The notes below the pieces were generated by a model. That model was given only the letters and a program-made list of their open reading frames with translations, was not told where the DNA came from and did not search any database. 64,000 nt of DNA from Homarus americanus (lineage: Eukaryota > Arthropoda > Malacostraca > Decapoda > Nephropidae). This document shows positions 35,691 to 49,210 of this stretch, one piece after another (the first letter of the stretch is position 1; each line of letters opens with the position of its first letter). The DNA is taken from contig NW_024724368.1 of assembly GCF_018991925.1 (NCBI RefSeq), forward strand, positions 7,049,803 through 7,113,802, written 5' to 3'. The position numbers and the translations under genes are program-made.

Positions 35691-37379
35691 CTTCACCCAG
35701 CACGACGCCTATACCTGGTGTCCTTCCCCCGTGTCTGACCTGGTTATATTTACGGTACACAGCGACCCACTTTTCCTACCATCATCCAGTTCTTTCCCTC
35801 GAACACTGGCCGAGGTTTTAATTCTAGCCTTGTCAATCAGTTTCTTTTTCCCCTCACCGACTATTATTTCTCTCGAGTCTCGTGTTGTGTTTACATCTCA
35901 TTGCCTCTTTGCTCACACCTTAAACGACCTACGTGGATATTAGTTAACCCTCCCCGACAGGTATAAGATAAAGGAACAATGCGACCCTTTGCATGAACAT
36001 TCAAACAACAAAGCTCCCGGTACCAACATTCCTCTCCTCAGCTGCACCTTCAACTTTCCCTGATTTGTTTTTATAGTACTGCCATTTAAAAGGTTTTCTT
36101 GTTGTACATCATAAATATGCCAAGCAGCCTCCTTTCTCGATTTAATGGTAGACTACTCTATATCTGAGGAGGGGTTTGTTTACGTTGATATAAACAAACT
36201 ATATGACTCAAAACATCTTAATAGAGACGATCAATGATATCACGACATTGTGTTTCATTTTCGTCATTTATGTGATAATACTTGTGTGTGTTTGTGTGTA
36301 CAGTGACAGGATTATTCAATAACATTTATAAAACCTCCTTAACAAAAATTATATATTAAATAGCCTTGATATATAATTCTCTTCGACTACGAGTATATAT
36401 TGCATACTTATGGGTGTTTCATTTCATTTAAAATCATTAAATGTTTTTTGTTTGGTGAGTGACTCTGCAATCTTTTCTCGTTAAATCAATGATGTTAAAG
36501 GTAGAGCCATAATACTGGCCACGATGCTTTACAACCAAGAAATGATTTGTTAAGACATTACTGAGGTGTGTGTGTGTGTGTGTGTGTGTGTAAGGTGATA
36601 ATAACTCATGAGTCAACACAACGCTAAGTACGTTTGTATAATGTAATAGCACCACAGTAAATCATAACTCAACACACGGGACTGAAGTTATAACACATCA
36701 TACTCTGCCAGGAGTTAAGAGACAGCACTAGTAATATATATAAAATGAAAACAAAAATATAGGTTCTGAAAAATATTCATTCAAATTTTAAATAAATTTT
36801 TAAATCTTATGGAAGCATAAGAGCTACAACTTTCTGCACGTAGTAGGAGTGTGGATCTGTGTACATTATACACTGCACTAGTTTCGGTGAACTATATTTT
36901 TATGTGTATAAAAAAAATCATAACTCCTCCCCCCTCTCACCATCTCCGTAAAATCATTTTCTTAAGTGTTTGTTACATCCCTCAACTGTGTCATTGCGGT
37001 AATTGTACTCTTACGTAAGGACGCCTTTCCCTCTACTAAACCTGTCTTTATTCTCGACACTCAGGAGCCTCAGACCCGAAGTGTTATGTTTCCCTCACGC
37101 TCTTACACACAAGACTGAGGGCGGGGGAGGCGGGACGGAGCTCTTATTATCTCTGTTTACTTGTCTTTCATGCAAGTTTTTTATTTGTTTCTGGGTCTGT
37201 GGTGGGTCAACGCATGAAGGAGCTCTGGGGAGTAAGACGAAGGTTTCAACGTTGTGACTCTTGTGTTAAAAAGTCGTCAAATATAAACATGTTCCCGGGT
37301 GTAGGTGATCCTCCATATAAAACCCGCGGCGACCTCACTGCACCACACAGGCACTTCGTCCTTGAGAGCTGAAGGGGCG

Positions 37380-37612
37380 TGCTTGCCACATCTCAGCGAG
37401 AGTTGGGTGGGAGAGGGCAGAGGTAGGATGGGGTGGAGCAAGCGAGAGAGGGTGAGTGGGGCAGGTGAGAGAGTGAAGGAAGGGTGGGGTGGGGCAAGTG
37501 AGAGAAAGTGAAGTTAAGATAGGGTAGGGTAGGTGAGGTGGATCAGGGAGAAGCTGTGGAGGTTGGGTGAGGTGGAGGGGGTGAAGTATAGCCGTGACTG
37601 ATTTGGGTTTGT

Positions 37613-37671
<59 letters not shown>

Positions 37672-37820
37672 CATAACATGTGTAAGCAGGCAGGGAGAGA
37701 GGGAGAGTGGGAAGGAGGAAACCATAATTGGTGTGGGAGGGAGAGAAGGAGGGAGGGAGGGAGGGAGGGAGGGAGGGGTACGGGAGAAGGGAGGGAGGGA
37801 GAGAGGAAAGGAATGAGTCA
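37380..37820. repeat. purine-rich tract with (GA)n and (GGGA)n
   Basis: The + strand is almost entirely G and A over some 440 bases, with (GA)27 at 37614-37669 and (GGGA)n at 37748-37778. Such polypurine/polypyrimidine DNA can form triplex or other non-B structures. Confidence 0.85.
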
Positions 37821-40034
37821 GGTACCACAGGTGTACACATACAAGTCACCACGTCTGGTCTTTCTCCCTTCCCCAACAACACTGTGGACTCCGTGTATGA
37901 GTCGTGATGTCTGCTCAGAAAAAGTCGCCGTCCTTCTAAATACGATCACTCGAAAGTTGAAGACGTCACCGCCGCCAAGGATGCGCTAAATCCGCCGCGG
38001 CTTTCATGTCTCCGAGGGGGAGGAGCGAGACATAATTATTATCTACTCTATTTCTCAAGTTTCTTTCCTTCTCAGACCCACCATACTGCGAGTTAGTGGA
38101 GAATTTGCTTGCTCCAATACCATTAAAATTTACACTCCATTTTTTTAAGGCCTCGTTCCGATTTCGGGGTCAAAGATCAAACACCAAGCAATCATAGTCT
38201 GACCTGCAATTTCTTTCATTTTTTATCAGTCATCACAGATGCTGTTTGAACAAAGCCACCACGTACCATATACCCTATAAGATGGAGCTGTCACTAGAGT
38301 ATTTTCTTAATGCAATCGTAAAGACAAAATAAGGTAGTCTTAGGTTGTTTTATCATCAGTTGGAATAAGCTAGGGTGCTTAACCTTCATGTGGTCCAAAT
38401 TTTAACCTTCCCTTCCAATTCTTTTCGTTTCAAGAAATCGTAATGGAACTTATATCCAAATATCTCCACGGAGCATTTTGTTTTTGTTTTTACAAGTCAA
38501 CAAAGAGATTCGGGGATTGTATTTTTTTTTAAGATTTTTTTTAAAACTTTTGGTCAACATTGGATTTTCCTGCCCGGTCTGAGTAAGGTCTTGAGTCTCT
38601 TAAGAAGATCTCTACACAGTTGTCGCTATCTCGAGAAGACAAATATTAAAGTTACGAATCCCTCACAATTTTTGCAGGTCATAGTTAGTGGAAATATACA
38701 CATTTTGGTGACTCTGACTGCAATGACTTTGTATCTGAATATTCCGTACTGTAATTATGTACCACACAGTTTTCATCACCTCCCCCTCCCCCTACGCTAT
38801 CAAAATGGACGGACCGGAAAATCATATTCAGTCGCTCGTGAATTCCTATTGTCTAAATCTACCTTTTGTACCCATGACCACTGTATCCTGTACCTGGACT
38901 TCCTTTGATCAGAATAAAAACTTACCCAGGAGAAAACTATTGGGGACGTTTTGTATCACTTTAAGGTCCAGTGAAAATTAAAACTTAAAGACAAATAAAA
39001 TCTAATAACTTAATACTAAATATCATCATTTTCCCCCCTCATTAGACACAGACTTAATGCAGAGAGTCATCACTGATCCTACTTGTTGCAGAAGAAGATA
39101 TGTAGAACTCACTGCCTCTCATCTCTCTGTTATATTTAAATAGTTAACACAGTATTATATTGATGGTAAATATTACAAAAGGTTATTTTTCAAGATGAGA
39201 CTGACAGAACTGTTGCTTGTTGTGTGTGTCTCTCCAATTTGGGGGTTAGATGGAACGTAGGTGATGCCCGTGTCAGATGGATAACTTTGCACAATACGGT
39301 AAACTCAATGGAGGAACGCGACATGGTCTTCCGCCGGCTAACACACAAACACGTAACTTTACATTTACCGATAAAGTATTGTTTTCTTTTTTAAGACGAT
39401 GTCAACTTTTAATGAATTAGGTTTTTAGTCATGGTACAATTCGTAAACACTGACTATTAGTTGAGAAAAAATCAGATACCTAGTAGACAGTTTATTCACT
39501 TATATTAAAGAAAAATTTTAATATAATTTTTAAACCATTATGAAGAAATATTAATCATTAATTACAATATATAGTTAACGACACTTCCCATGCCTCACAC
39601 AACCACGTAAATTTTAGTGACCAACACACAAGTCAGCATTATACTGTATATCAGGTAAACACTCCAGGATTTTCAAGAACAATACAAGATAAAGATGAAG
39701 GATAACAACGTTCAATTTGTTTACATATTGTCAGAAATACAGCATGATAATAAAAATACTTGACATATTAAACATGCTGATATTGTTAAGAAATATCGAA
39801 TGTAAATGCACGCAAAATACCTACATTTTATACGTTGATAAATCAGTCGTAGAAAAAAATGGAAGGGTGAGGGAGTTGTATTTATTGGTTTAAAGTCAAA
39901 CAGAGGAAAAAACTATATTACGGAAAACCAAAGTACTGAAAGTAGATGAAGTATATATTACACAATAAAACTATCGTCGCCTCCAGCACTGGATTACAGC
40001 TGACACTAAATCTTAACTGTTTCTGCACTTTAAT

Positions 40035-41845
40035 AATGGCCAGATGCGTCACTGCCTCGAACAAGAATAATGGCCATCACTGCCTCGAACATGAAGAATA
40101 ATGGCCATCACTGCCTCGAACAAGAATAATGGCCATCACTGCCTCGAACAAGAATAATGGCCATCACTGCCTCGAACAAGAATAATGGCCATCACTGCCT
40201 CGAACATGAAGAATAATGGCCATCACTGCCTCGAACATGAAGAATAATGGCCATCACTGCCTCGAACAAGAATAATGGCCATCACTGCCTCGAACATGAA
40301 GAATAATGGCCATCACTGCCTCCAAAATAATGGCCATCCTGCGTCTAACATGATGAATAATGGCCATCACTGCCTCGAACAAGAATAATGGCCATCACTG
40401 CCTCGAACAAGAAGAATAATGGCCATCACTGCCTCGAACAAGAATAATGGCCATCACTGCCTCGAACAAGAAGAATAATGGCCATCACTGCCTCGAACAA
40501 GAATAATGGCCATCACTGCCTCGAACAAGAAGAATAATGGCCATCACTGCCTCGAACATGAAGAATAATGGCCATCACTGCCTCGAACATGAAGAATAAT
40601 GGCCATCACTGCCTCGAACATGAAGAATAATGGCCATCACTGCCTTCGAACAAGAATAATGGCCATCACTGCGTCTAACATGATGAATAATGGCCATCAC
40701 TGCTCGAAGAATACTGTGGCCATCACTGCCCTCGAACATGAAGAATAATGGCCATCAATGCCTCGAATGAAGAACAATAATGGCCATCACTGCCTCGAAC
40801 AAGAATAATGGCCATCACTGCCTTCGAATGAAGAATAATGGCCATCACTGCTCGAACAGAAGAATAATGGCCACTGCCTCGAACAAGAATAATGGCCATC
40901 ACTGCGTCTAACATGATGAATAATGGCCATCACTGCCTCGAATATGAGAAGAATAATGGCCATCACTGCATCTAACATGATGAATAATGCATTATCACTG
41001 CATTTTAACATGACGAATAATACTACCTCACTAAGTCTAACATGATGAATACGCCACTCGCATCTAACATAGAAGAATAATGGCCATCACTGCATTTAAC
41101 ATGATGAATAATGGCCATCACTGCGTCTAACATGATGAATACTTGGCCATCACCGCATCTAACATGATGAATAAATGGCTATCACTGCATTTAACATGAT
41201 GAATAATGGCCATCACTGCGTTCAACATACGAATAATGGCCATCAACAACAAACATGAAGAATAATGGCCATCACTGCATCTAACATGATGAATAATGGC
41301 CATCATCGTCTAACATGATGAATACTTTCGCCATCACTGCGTCTAACATGATGGCCATCACTGCATCAAATATGAAGAATAATGGCCATCACTGCATCTA
41401 ACATGATGAATAATGGCCATCACTGCGTCTAACATGATGAATAATGGCCATCACTGCATCTAACATGATGAATAATGGCCATCACTGCGTCTAACATGAT
41501 GAATAATGGCCATCACTGCGTCTAACATGATGAATAATGGCCATCACTGCGTCTAACATGATGAATAATGGCCATCACTGCATCTAACATGAAGAATAAT
41601 GGCCATCACTGCATTTAACATGATGAATAATGGCCATCACTGCATCTAACATGATGAATAATGGCCATCACTGCGTCTAACATGATGAATAATGGCCATC
41701 ACTGCCTCGAACATGATGGATAATGGCCATCACTGCATCTAACATGATGAATAATGGCCATCACTGCGTCTAACATGATGAATAATGGCCATCACTGCCT
41801 CGAACATGATGGATAATGGCCATCACTGCCTCTGAATAATGCCTC
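40035..41845. repeat. 28/31-bp minisatellite, about 60 units, two subfamilies
   Basis: Every unit contains AATAATGGCCATCACTGC. The left part (40035-40640) uses CTCGAACAAG (28 bp) or CTCGAACATGAAG (31 bp). The right part (41380-41845) mostly uses GTCTAACATGATG or ATCTAACATGATG. The middle (about 40640-41370) has many damaged units. Minus-strand open frames reading MAIILVRGS repeats are by-products. Confidence 0.95.
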
Positions 41846-42002
41846 AAACTCGACCTCTTTATCAACAACAATTCACACCCCCTTCAAAGTTGTTTCAGAT
41901 ACACTAGTATGCCTTCACCTCAACCCAGCACCAACATTCTCTACCACAACCCCTATTATGTTTCTTGACAGTCCCCAGAGCATTATCGTTTGAAAAGGAG
42001 AA

Positions 42003-42039
<37 letters not shown>

Positions 42040-45000
42040 CTTCATCTTCCTCAGATGCCTCAGCCCATATCACCAGCTCTGTCAAAGGATACGTCAAGTT
42101 CTTCCGTTATCTGTGAACTATTTCATGTCTTCCAGAAAGAAAAAATAAAATAACGAAGATAAGAACAACACTAATCACACCGTCCACACACACACACACA
42201 CACACACCTAACTTTCTATTGTGTGAGTGGGGAATGTGCACCTTACCCAGGAGCATCGCACGAACACGAGCTCACATACACAAAGAACCACTTTCCCAGG
42301 TTGATAGGAAGGCATGCACGTTGACTGCAGATGCTCTCTCTCTCTCTCTCTCACGGAGGAGAGTCTCTGCAGAAGACTGTGGGTAACACCTGAGGCTCAA
42401 GTTCACAAAGTCCTGATACCCTTTGACCTCCTGACACCTGCACCCCCCTTCCTCTCTCTCCCTCTCCCTTTCCTATCTCTTTTTCTCTTTCCCTTGTTTT
42501 TTCCGTGTCTTTCCAGTCGTTCCACCCACTGAACACCCGCCCCACTTCTTGACCAACACCACCATGATTCTTGTAACAAGTGAACACATTCATCTGTCTT
42601 GTGTAACAGTGGGCACAGTAATCTGACCCCTGTCTAGAGGTTACCACGCTCTGCTCGTAAATGAGTGTCCTCGGTTCGACTCCTGGGCAAGGTGGAAATT
42701 AAGGTAAGTGTCCTCACGAAATTTACCTCTGTCTGCCGGGAATTACCTGAGAACCTGAAAGGAATTTAGGAGGATCGTGTTTCAGGGGTAATGAGGAGTT
42801 ATCCGGTCCCCCTGGTGTTTTCCTTAAAGGCGTCAACCATCTGTCATTTGGGTTTCCTTCTCAATTGTTGCGTTTTAGGGAGAAAAAAAAGACCCAGTCT
42901 GTATAAAAACAAACTTTCTATCATCTATATATAAACGTTACCGAAATTAATATAATTTTGGACGCAAATCACATAAATAAACCCAAGCTAATATCACCTG
43001 ATCTAACCCAGCATCTTCTAACCTAACCTACCAGGTAGCGTTAGGTGGTTTTCATGGGAAATAAGCTGGGGTAGGTAATCTTCACGTGAACTTTACCTAC
43101 TACCAAGACAGAAAATAATGGTTGACAGGCTTATACCACGTGAACAGAAAGTGTTTGGGTTATACAAACAAAGAATAATGGACTTGCGTTACCAGATTAC
43201 AGAAAAAAAAGTGGTTTACGCATCATTTAAGAGGTTAATTATCTGGCGTAAACAGTTTAACTGGATTATTTGTTTTCACACTGTAATAGACTACAATAGA
43301 GACATGTGGCAGCGTGTACGATGCCAGCCCCTGAACACAGTGAATGACAGGAAGATATTTTAACCCTGTGAGTACAGTGACTTGACCTCTCGTGTTCGAT
43401 GTCTTAACCCACTAAATAAGATGGAAATTTCCTTTAATCTCCGGGAAGCTGTAATCATAGTGTTGTATCTCTATACTGAAAGAGATAACCTACTTTATGT
43501 AAACAGTGATCGGAAACTTAACTGATATAAATGGAAAGTAAAGAGATGAATCAGTTTACACATAACCGAAGAGTGAGTCTGACTTGATTACTGAAACAGT
43601 TACGTAAGTACACCGGTTTACGTAAACTCTTCACAGAATTTTACTGCCATGTGAGGAGCGGCAGACTGGGCTCCTGCTCTGTCCTCAGCGGCCAGGCACC
43701 CCCAGTCCACCCAGCTGTATATGGGCACCTAACATCAAAGTTGGGGAAGTAAAGGTGGTCGAGTGCAATACCGGCCATGATGCCTCCCTATGTACCGAAA
43801 TCTTAGTATTTAATGTGCTGTGTCCATTATGTTCACTTTAAAACACCGTGAACACTAACTGGATCTCGTCAAGTTGGCAAATTAAGTGGCTCAGCTGCAG
43901 GGAAATGATTAACTGGTAGATGTTAACAGTCAATACAATCATCTGGGTTAAGTAACACATAAGAATTAAGTGTATTACTCAGAAACTTATAGATATTAAC
44001 CGCCTGAGGTGAGGAGAGTAGCTTGAAGACTAAATAAACCGTCAATTGGCTTTAGTGCACAACAGACACGAACAAAGATCAAGAACCTCAGGAGTTAACA
44101 GTGAACGACACTAACCACAGTGAGGCGATGAACGTGTCTTATATACGAGATAACACAATGATGAGTGGATCAATTGGCACCAGTCGTAGCGTGTAGTCAA
44201 CCTAACCTAACCTTACTTGCCCTAACCAAACATAAACCCAGCTTAACCCTAATTTAACAATTCTAGAAGCTAACCTAACCTAACCTTACGATAATGAGAT
44301 CCTCCTTATGATTAAGTTAGCCTAGGTTGGGGCCCATCTAGACATGGGCTCAATCTGGCCAGCAATCAAGGGAAGGTTGCTTCATGTTACTGGTGTTCGC
44401 TAATGGTTAATACATACATTACTTCCCCAGGGAAAGCCCCACCACCAGCTCCTCACACCTGCTATCTGGCACGAGCTCATGTCCTATTAACGAAGGTGAC
44501 GTATGTATGTGTGTGCGTGTGTGTGTAGGTGTGCTTGTTTGTCTGTATGCAAACATGTTTGTATTTAAATTCACGTGTGAATGTGCTTGTATTTGGGTGG
44601 CCTTGTGTACTGTATAAAATTATGTGTGTATATGGTAGTACAGGTACAGTCATATGTATATGTGTAGAGCATATGTATTTTTAAACGTTTATATATATAT
44701 ATATATATATATGGCTATTTTTGCTTGTGTTAATACGCGTGGATGTGTGTAACTTGGTTCGACCACGCACTCATACAAATGCACTCAGTGAGAACATGAG
44801 CTGAGACCAGACTCTACACGCAAGATTATGTGCATGAATGTTACGTTCCATTTTATAAGGAAACATTTCTTGAATGCCTGTGATCGAGACACAGACTCTA
44901 GTAACCCAATGAAACACATAGCAATCGACCTATAATGCCTCGTGAGCTGACGGTAGTTGACCATCAATACCACAACAAAGTCCACAAAAGTCGACCTATA

Positions 45001-45323
45001 CCAACACAGTGAACCACGAGGAAGTGGACTGACAGTATAATACTCCAGTGAAGTGACATACGCCGGCCAGAGTGAAGCACAACGAATTAGATCTGCAATG
45101 ATCTAATTAACTGACAGTAGTCGACCTATAATACCCCCAGTGAAATGACATTACTCGAGCTTTAGCAACAGAATGAAGCAAACCTAATTCGGTCTATTGA
45201 GATCAATACGTTGGATGTGTATTGAGTAGCGGCTGGGTGACCTGACGGCAGCGGAAAGGGGCGGGATGGCGTGCTATGGAGACGGGAGGCTCAAGGCTGG
45301 TCCCGGGTCGGTGAGAGCGTCAC
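41846..45323. other. intergenic region upstream of Twdl-C
   Basis: No supported gene. It contains (CT)n at 42004-42036 and 42333-42352, a (CA)n run at 42186-42207, a tRNA-like B box at 42673, CCTAA runs at 43018, 44201 and 44271, a TG-rich stretch at 44500-44640 and (TA)n at 44692-44712. The final 100 bases before the TATA box are GC-rich. Confidence 0.5.
42634..42690 (+). repeat. tRNA-like SINE head
   Basis: A perfect polymerase III B box, GGTTCGACTCC (42673-42683), is preceded at about 40 bases by a poor A-box-like AGAGGTTACCACGC. The flanking text fits a tRNA-derived SINE 5' region. A full cloverleaf is not evident. Confidence 0.45.
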
Positions 45324-45331
45324 TATATAAA
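45324..45331 (+). promoter_or_regulatory. TATA box of Twdl-C
   Basis: TATATAAA lies 37 bases before the exon-1 ATG (45369). ATG-TATA spacing is comparable to Twdl-B, with a CTCAGC-type initiator candidate near 45360. Confidence 0.75.
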
Positions 45332-45368
45332 GAGCCGGCTTGCCTCATCCCACACACCACTCAGCACC

Positions 45369-47883
45369 ATGAAGTTCCTGGTGAGTGCCGCCTCTTGCAG
45401 GCTCTGGTAACATCTCCTTCACTGTGTTGTGGTGCTGCTCACAACGACGAAATATTACACGAGTCCCGATTTTCTAGTGGGAGTCAAGAGAGTGACGCGT
45501 CCGGATCCCGAGAAACATGGACTTCTCCCTGGCCCAGCCAATCGTCTTGGACAGAATAATGCAGATGGTTTTCTCACCGCGCTAGAGCGTGTTTGGCGGT
45601 GACATGCTTGGATTTACGTCGACACACTTGAAATTATATATCAGTTCATAAATCTTTCAGAAATAGCACGTTCAATATGAGACCCCCTGAAACTCGCACC
45701 ATTGAAAGTAACAACTAAGAGCAGTGCTTCACATCCCATTGTTTCCATTCTCTCTACCCAAAACTCTCGAGGAATTATGAGTACAGTAGTCCCAATTGCT
45801 TCAAAGATTATCCAGAGATAACCTTACAATGAGATCAACGTTTCTCTTGTTTAAATCGACAAGTGCTCCCATAAGAAATTATCGAGTCAATTTACTGTAT
45901 ATAAGAACAAAGGTTTTACCAGCAAATACTCCAAAGTTATACACGTCCCCAGCCGACTGTTATTACAATCGGGTCTTTCTCCTTACGCTAACTTAAGACT
46001 CTTCATCAACAGAAGTGACTGAGGTGTTTGTGTTTGTGTTATCTCGTTCAGTTTCACGTGGGCATGATAGTGGCTACGGGTGCTGGTGTTGGGGGCGACA
46101 CCAGTGATGACTCAGAAGTGTGTCGTGTAGGATGTAGGTTATATACCGTACTTTACTCGGACACAAAGCTTAAAACGCAAGAGGAATAATATTGTAATTG
46201 AATAAACAAAAGTTAGATATCAACAAGAGCGTATTGGTATGTGGCTTGCATCTTAAGAAGGGCACGGTGACGTCATGCCTTTACTTGACCGCTGCAGTGT
46301 CTGTAAGCTGAGGCACAAGCCGCGTTAGCACACTCTTATTGCCTCATGTTTCACTTCTCGTGTTCGCCCACCCTGCCATTATGTTTTTTACTATAAATAT
46401 GTTAATAACTGTTTCCTTTAAATAACAAACAAAAGGAGAAGATATTTCATAACATGTGATAAGTTAAGTGTTACCAAGACGGTTGGAAGAAAGTGTCTCT
46501 TTCGTAATGCTCAGCCGTAAGAATAGATTAGATATGTCAATTAGACAACAATTGTAATTGATATTACAACCATAAAACATTGTGCTATTATAACCACAGG
46601 GGTCCTACTACAGGGACGCGCACACACACACACACACACACAACTTATCGAACTTGCCGGAGATTACATCAATTAAATGCTTTACCTTCAACAAAGATGT
46701 CCAAGAATTGGTCATGAGTGTACAAAGCCACACTTGACACAAATCTCCCTCACGCACGAGAACCATCCACCAAACTGTACAAAGTTCATATTAAACATAT
46801 TTCATAGTTAAACTATACTGACCATCAGTACGGGTTAGAGAATAAAGAACAATTTAACCTGTAATTATATAAAGATCTCAATCAGATGATGAAATTTTTA
46901 TTGGGTGCCACAAATGACACAGAGTTAACACCTTGTTCTCTTGAGTGTTTATGTAGAATGTGTATAATACTAAAATGTAATCCCCATACTTCATGTTGTT
47001 TCAGATAATTGTTTCTTTAGTCGCGACGGCTGCCGCCGATGTGCTCCCAAGCTACAATCTGCCATCACCCGGTGGTGCAGGTTTCTCCCATGGCAGTTCT
47101 GGGAGTTCAGGATTCTCTGGAAGTGCAGGATTCTCTGGAAGTGCAGGATTCTCTGGAAGTGCAGGATTCTCTGGGAGTGCAGGACACTCAGGAGGCGGAG
47201 GATATTCCGGGGGCGGCAGCTGTGGTCATGGACAGGTCCGTCATGTTGATGGCAGCTGTGTGACTCCTCAGGTCACCCGAAATTTGTTTGTGTACAACGC
47301 CCCTCCAGTGGCCCCAATCGTGGGCCCACGACCACACGTTCCTCTCCCAAGAATTGAACACAATGTTATCTTCATTCGCACCCCAGAGCATGGCCCAGGC
47401 CAGCAACCCATTGTCGTGCCACCACCACAAACAAAGAACGTCGTGTACGTCCTCAACAAACGACCTGAACACGACCAACAGGTCATCCACGTACCAGCAC
47501 CAGAACAAGAGGCTCCTGATGTGTTCTTCGTCAACTACGCTGAAGGAGACAACCCAACTCTGCCCACCGGCGAGGACCTCCAGTCTGCTCTCGGCTCTGC
47601 TACCCAGGGTGGCGGTGAAGTTATCTCTAGCGGCGGTATTGGAGGTGGCATCGGTGGCGGTATTGGAGGTGGCATCGGTGGCGGTATTGGAGGTGGCATC
47701 GGTGGCGGTATTGGAGGTGGCATCGGCGGCGGTATTGGAGGTGGCATCGGCGGCGGTATTGGAGGTGGCATCGGTGGCGGTATTGGAGGTGGCATCGGTG
47801 GCGGTAGTGGAGGCGGCGTCGGCGGCGTTTATGGAGGCGGCATCTCTACCGTTACTCCATCCGGTGTGTACTCTGCACCTTAG
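45369..47883 (+). CDS. Tweedle-family (DUF243) cuticle protein Twdl-C, Gly-rich (spliced: 45369-45380, 47005-47883)
   Basis: Cuticle structural protein of 296 residues. Exon 1 codes MKFL and stops at donor GTGAGT (45381). Exon 2 begins after TTGTTTCAG at 47005, in phase 0, continuing the signal peptide as IIVSLVATAAA with likely cleavage before Asp16. Residues about 30-60 are GFSGSA repeats. The DUF243 core spans about 77-192: Cys77 and Cys89 flank GHGQVRHVDGS, then NLFVYNAPP (97-105), NVIFIRTPE (124-132), PIVVPPP, NVVYVLNK (149-156), VIHVPAPE and VFFVNYAEGDNPTLP (177-191). A tail of alternating IGGG units (24-bp DNA repeat, 47635-47810) leads to GVYSAP and the stop. AATAAA is at 48088-48093. 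Third member of the same-strand cluster. The Gly-rich tail suggests a flexible or elastic cuticle component, which is inference. The antisense open frame (47188-47919) is a shadow. Confidence 0.92.
45381..47004 (+). other. intron 1 of Twdl-C
   Basis: About 1.6 kb from GTGAGT to TTTCAG, phase 0. Contains a (CA)n run at 46620-46642 and no gene-like frame. Confidence 0.85.
47635..47810 (+). repeat. coding 24-bp repeat, IGGGIGGG
   Basis: Around seven near-perfect copies of a 24-bp unit (GGTATTGGAGGTGGCATCGG plus four bases) encode Ile-Gly-Gly-Gly pairs inside Twdl-C. High identity between units points to recent expansion. Confidence 0.93.
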
Positions 47884-48156
47884 ACACTCTAGGCTCCAGC
47901 TGCCAGCTCCAGCCTCCATCTTTACATCACAGTATAACTCGTCGGCTTCAACTACCTGCTTATTATTACTATTACTACTGAATCTCCGCTCGTCTTGTAA
48001 TGAATTATTTATTTTTTGTGATAAGCGGATTTCTATTTAATGACATCAAAGATAATATATTTCGCACTGGTTATCTCTGCCAAATTAAATAAAATATATT
48101 ATTAGTAATTCAAACTCATTTATCTTTCGTCGAATAACATAATCCTTATACCAAAA

Positions 48157-48157
<1 letters not shown>

Positions 48158-48199
<42 letters not shown>

Positions 48200-48267
48200 T
48201 ACATACATACATACATACATACATACATACATACACACACATACATACATACATACATACATACATA
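48158..48267. repeat. (CA)n then (ACAT)n microsatellite
   Basis: Compound run: CA dinucleotides to about 48194, then CATA tetranucleotides interrupted once by CA. Confidence 0.95.
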
Positions 48268-48892
48268 ATCTGTTTCCAACCCATACGACCTCGTACCGAT
48301 AGCAATTAAAACAGCCCCATTCCAACCACTGTAAAAATCACCAATAACGCATAGTTAACTTGTGTGTTCACTCCTTACCTATTCCTTTATACTCCGCAAC
48401 TCCACTGAAAGTCCTTGTCAAACGGCCGTCTCCTTCACGTTATATATGACCACTAATATATGTATTCTCAATTTATGAGTTATAGCGGCTGTATCTACCA
48501 ATAAACAGTTCATTATTATTATTATACGGGGTTTATAACTATGAGCCAACAGTAAAACCCACCCGGTAAGGTGTATCTTAAATGATCGTTTTCAGACAGC
48601 TATAACAAAAAATATTTCAGTTCATGGTCATCTCTGGCATGAAGGAACATTTCAGAAGAAAGCCAAAGTAAATGGTAGTAGGTTGAGGTGAACAGGACAC
48701 CAGCAATGATTAAAGGAGGAGAGAAGGGCAAGGAAGGCGTGGGAGACGGAGGTGAAGGGCACAAAGTTGGGAGATTGAGAGCAATAAGTAGGTGGACAGG
48801 CACAGAGAAACGAGACCTGGAAGCAGCTGAGGATGAATGATAACGCCAGAGGACTTGTTTTGGTAGAGGAGAATAGTGGAACTGACAGCAAG

Positions 48893-49140
<248 letters not shown>

Positions 49141-49210
49141 ATTAATAGTAATAATAATTAACGGTTTATTGAAAGAGCACGGCAGCCGGAAGGCTAAAAA
49201 TATACAGTTA
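49141..49210 (-). mobile_element. microsatellite-linked retroposon tail, copy 1
   Basis: The + strand reads AACGGTTTATTGAAAGAG, then GGCAGCCGGAAGGCTAAAAA and TATACAG. It is closely similar to 63733-63780, and both are preceded by GTGTGTGTAATAAT. Read on the minus strand, this is a 3' end with AATAAA, CCGTT and then an (ATT)n tail, as in many non-LTR retrotransposons with microsatellite tails. The body of the element cannot be followed beyond about 70 bases. Confidence 0.55.

Larger units (their letters stand above)
33766..40034. other. intergenic region with microsatellites
   Basis: No supported gene. It includes (TTAGG)7 at 34061, (TG)37 at 34541-34614, an imperfect Pro/Tyr-coding C-rich repeat at 35425-35690, (TG)n at 36565-36591, (GA)n at 37614-37669, and (GGGA)n at 37748-37778 within a G-rich purine tract at 37380-37820. 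The longer open frames (for example 35371-35943 and 37335-37679) arise from these low-complexity tracts. Confidence 0.5.

Noticed and set aside
35371..35943. 190-codon Pro/Tyr-rich frame that might be another cuticle protein
   Set aside because: Irregular C-rich repeat, no DUF243 block, no signal peptide with splice structure like its neighbours, and a random-looking C-terminal third.
37335..37882. Overlapping minus-strand Ser/Leu-rich frames
   Set aside because: Arise from the (GA)n and (GGGA)n purine tract.
40035..41845. Regular repeat-plus-variable pattern that could be mistaken for a CRISPR array
   Set aside because: The variable part is only two or three recurring strings, not unique spacers, and the genome is eukaryotic with no cas genes.
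47188..47919. 243-codon antisense frame over Twdl-C
   Set aside because: Shadow of the Gly-rich coding repeat; the + strand has the family domain and splice sites.
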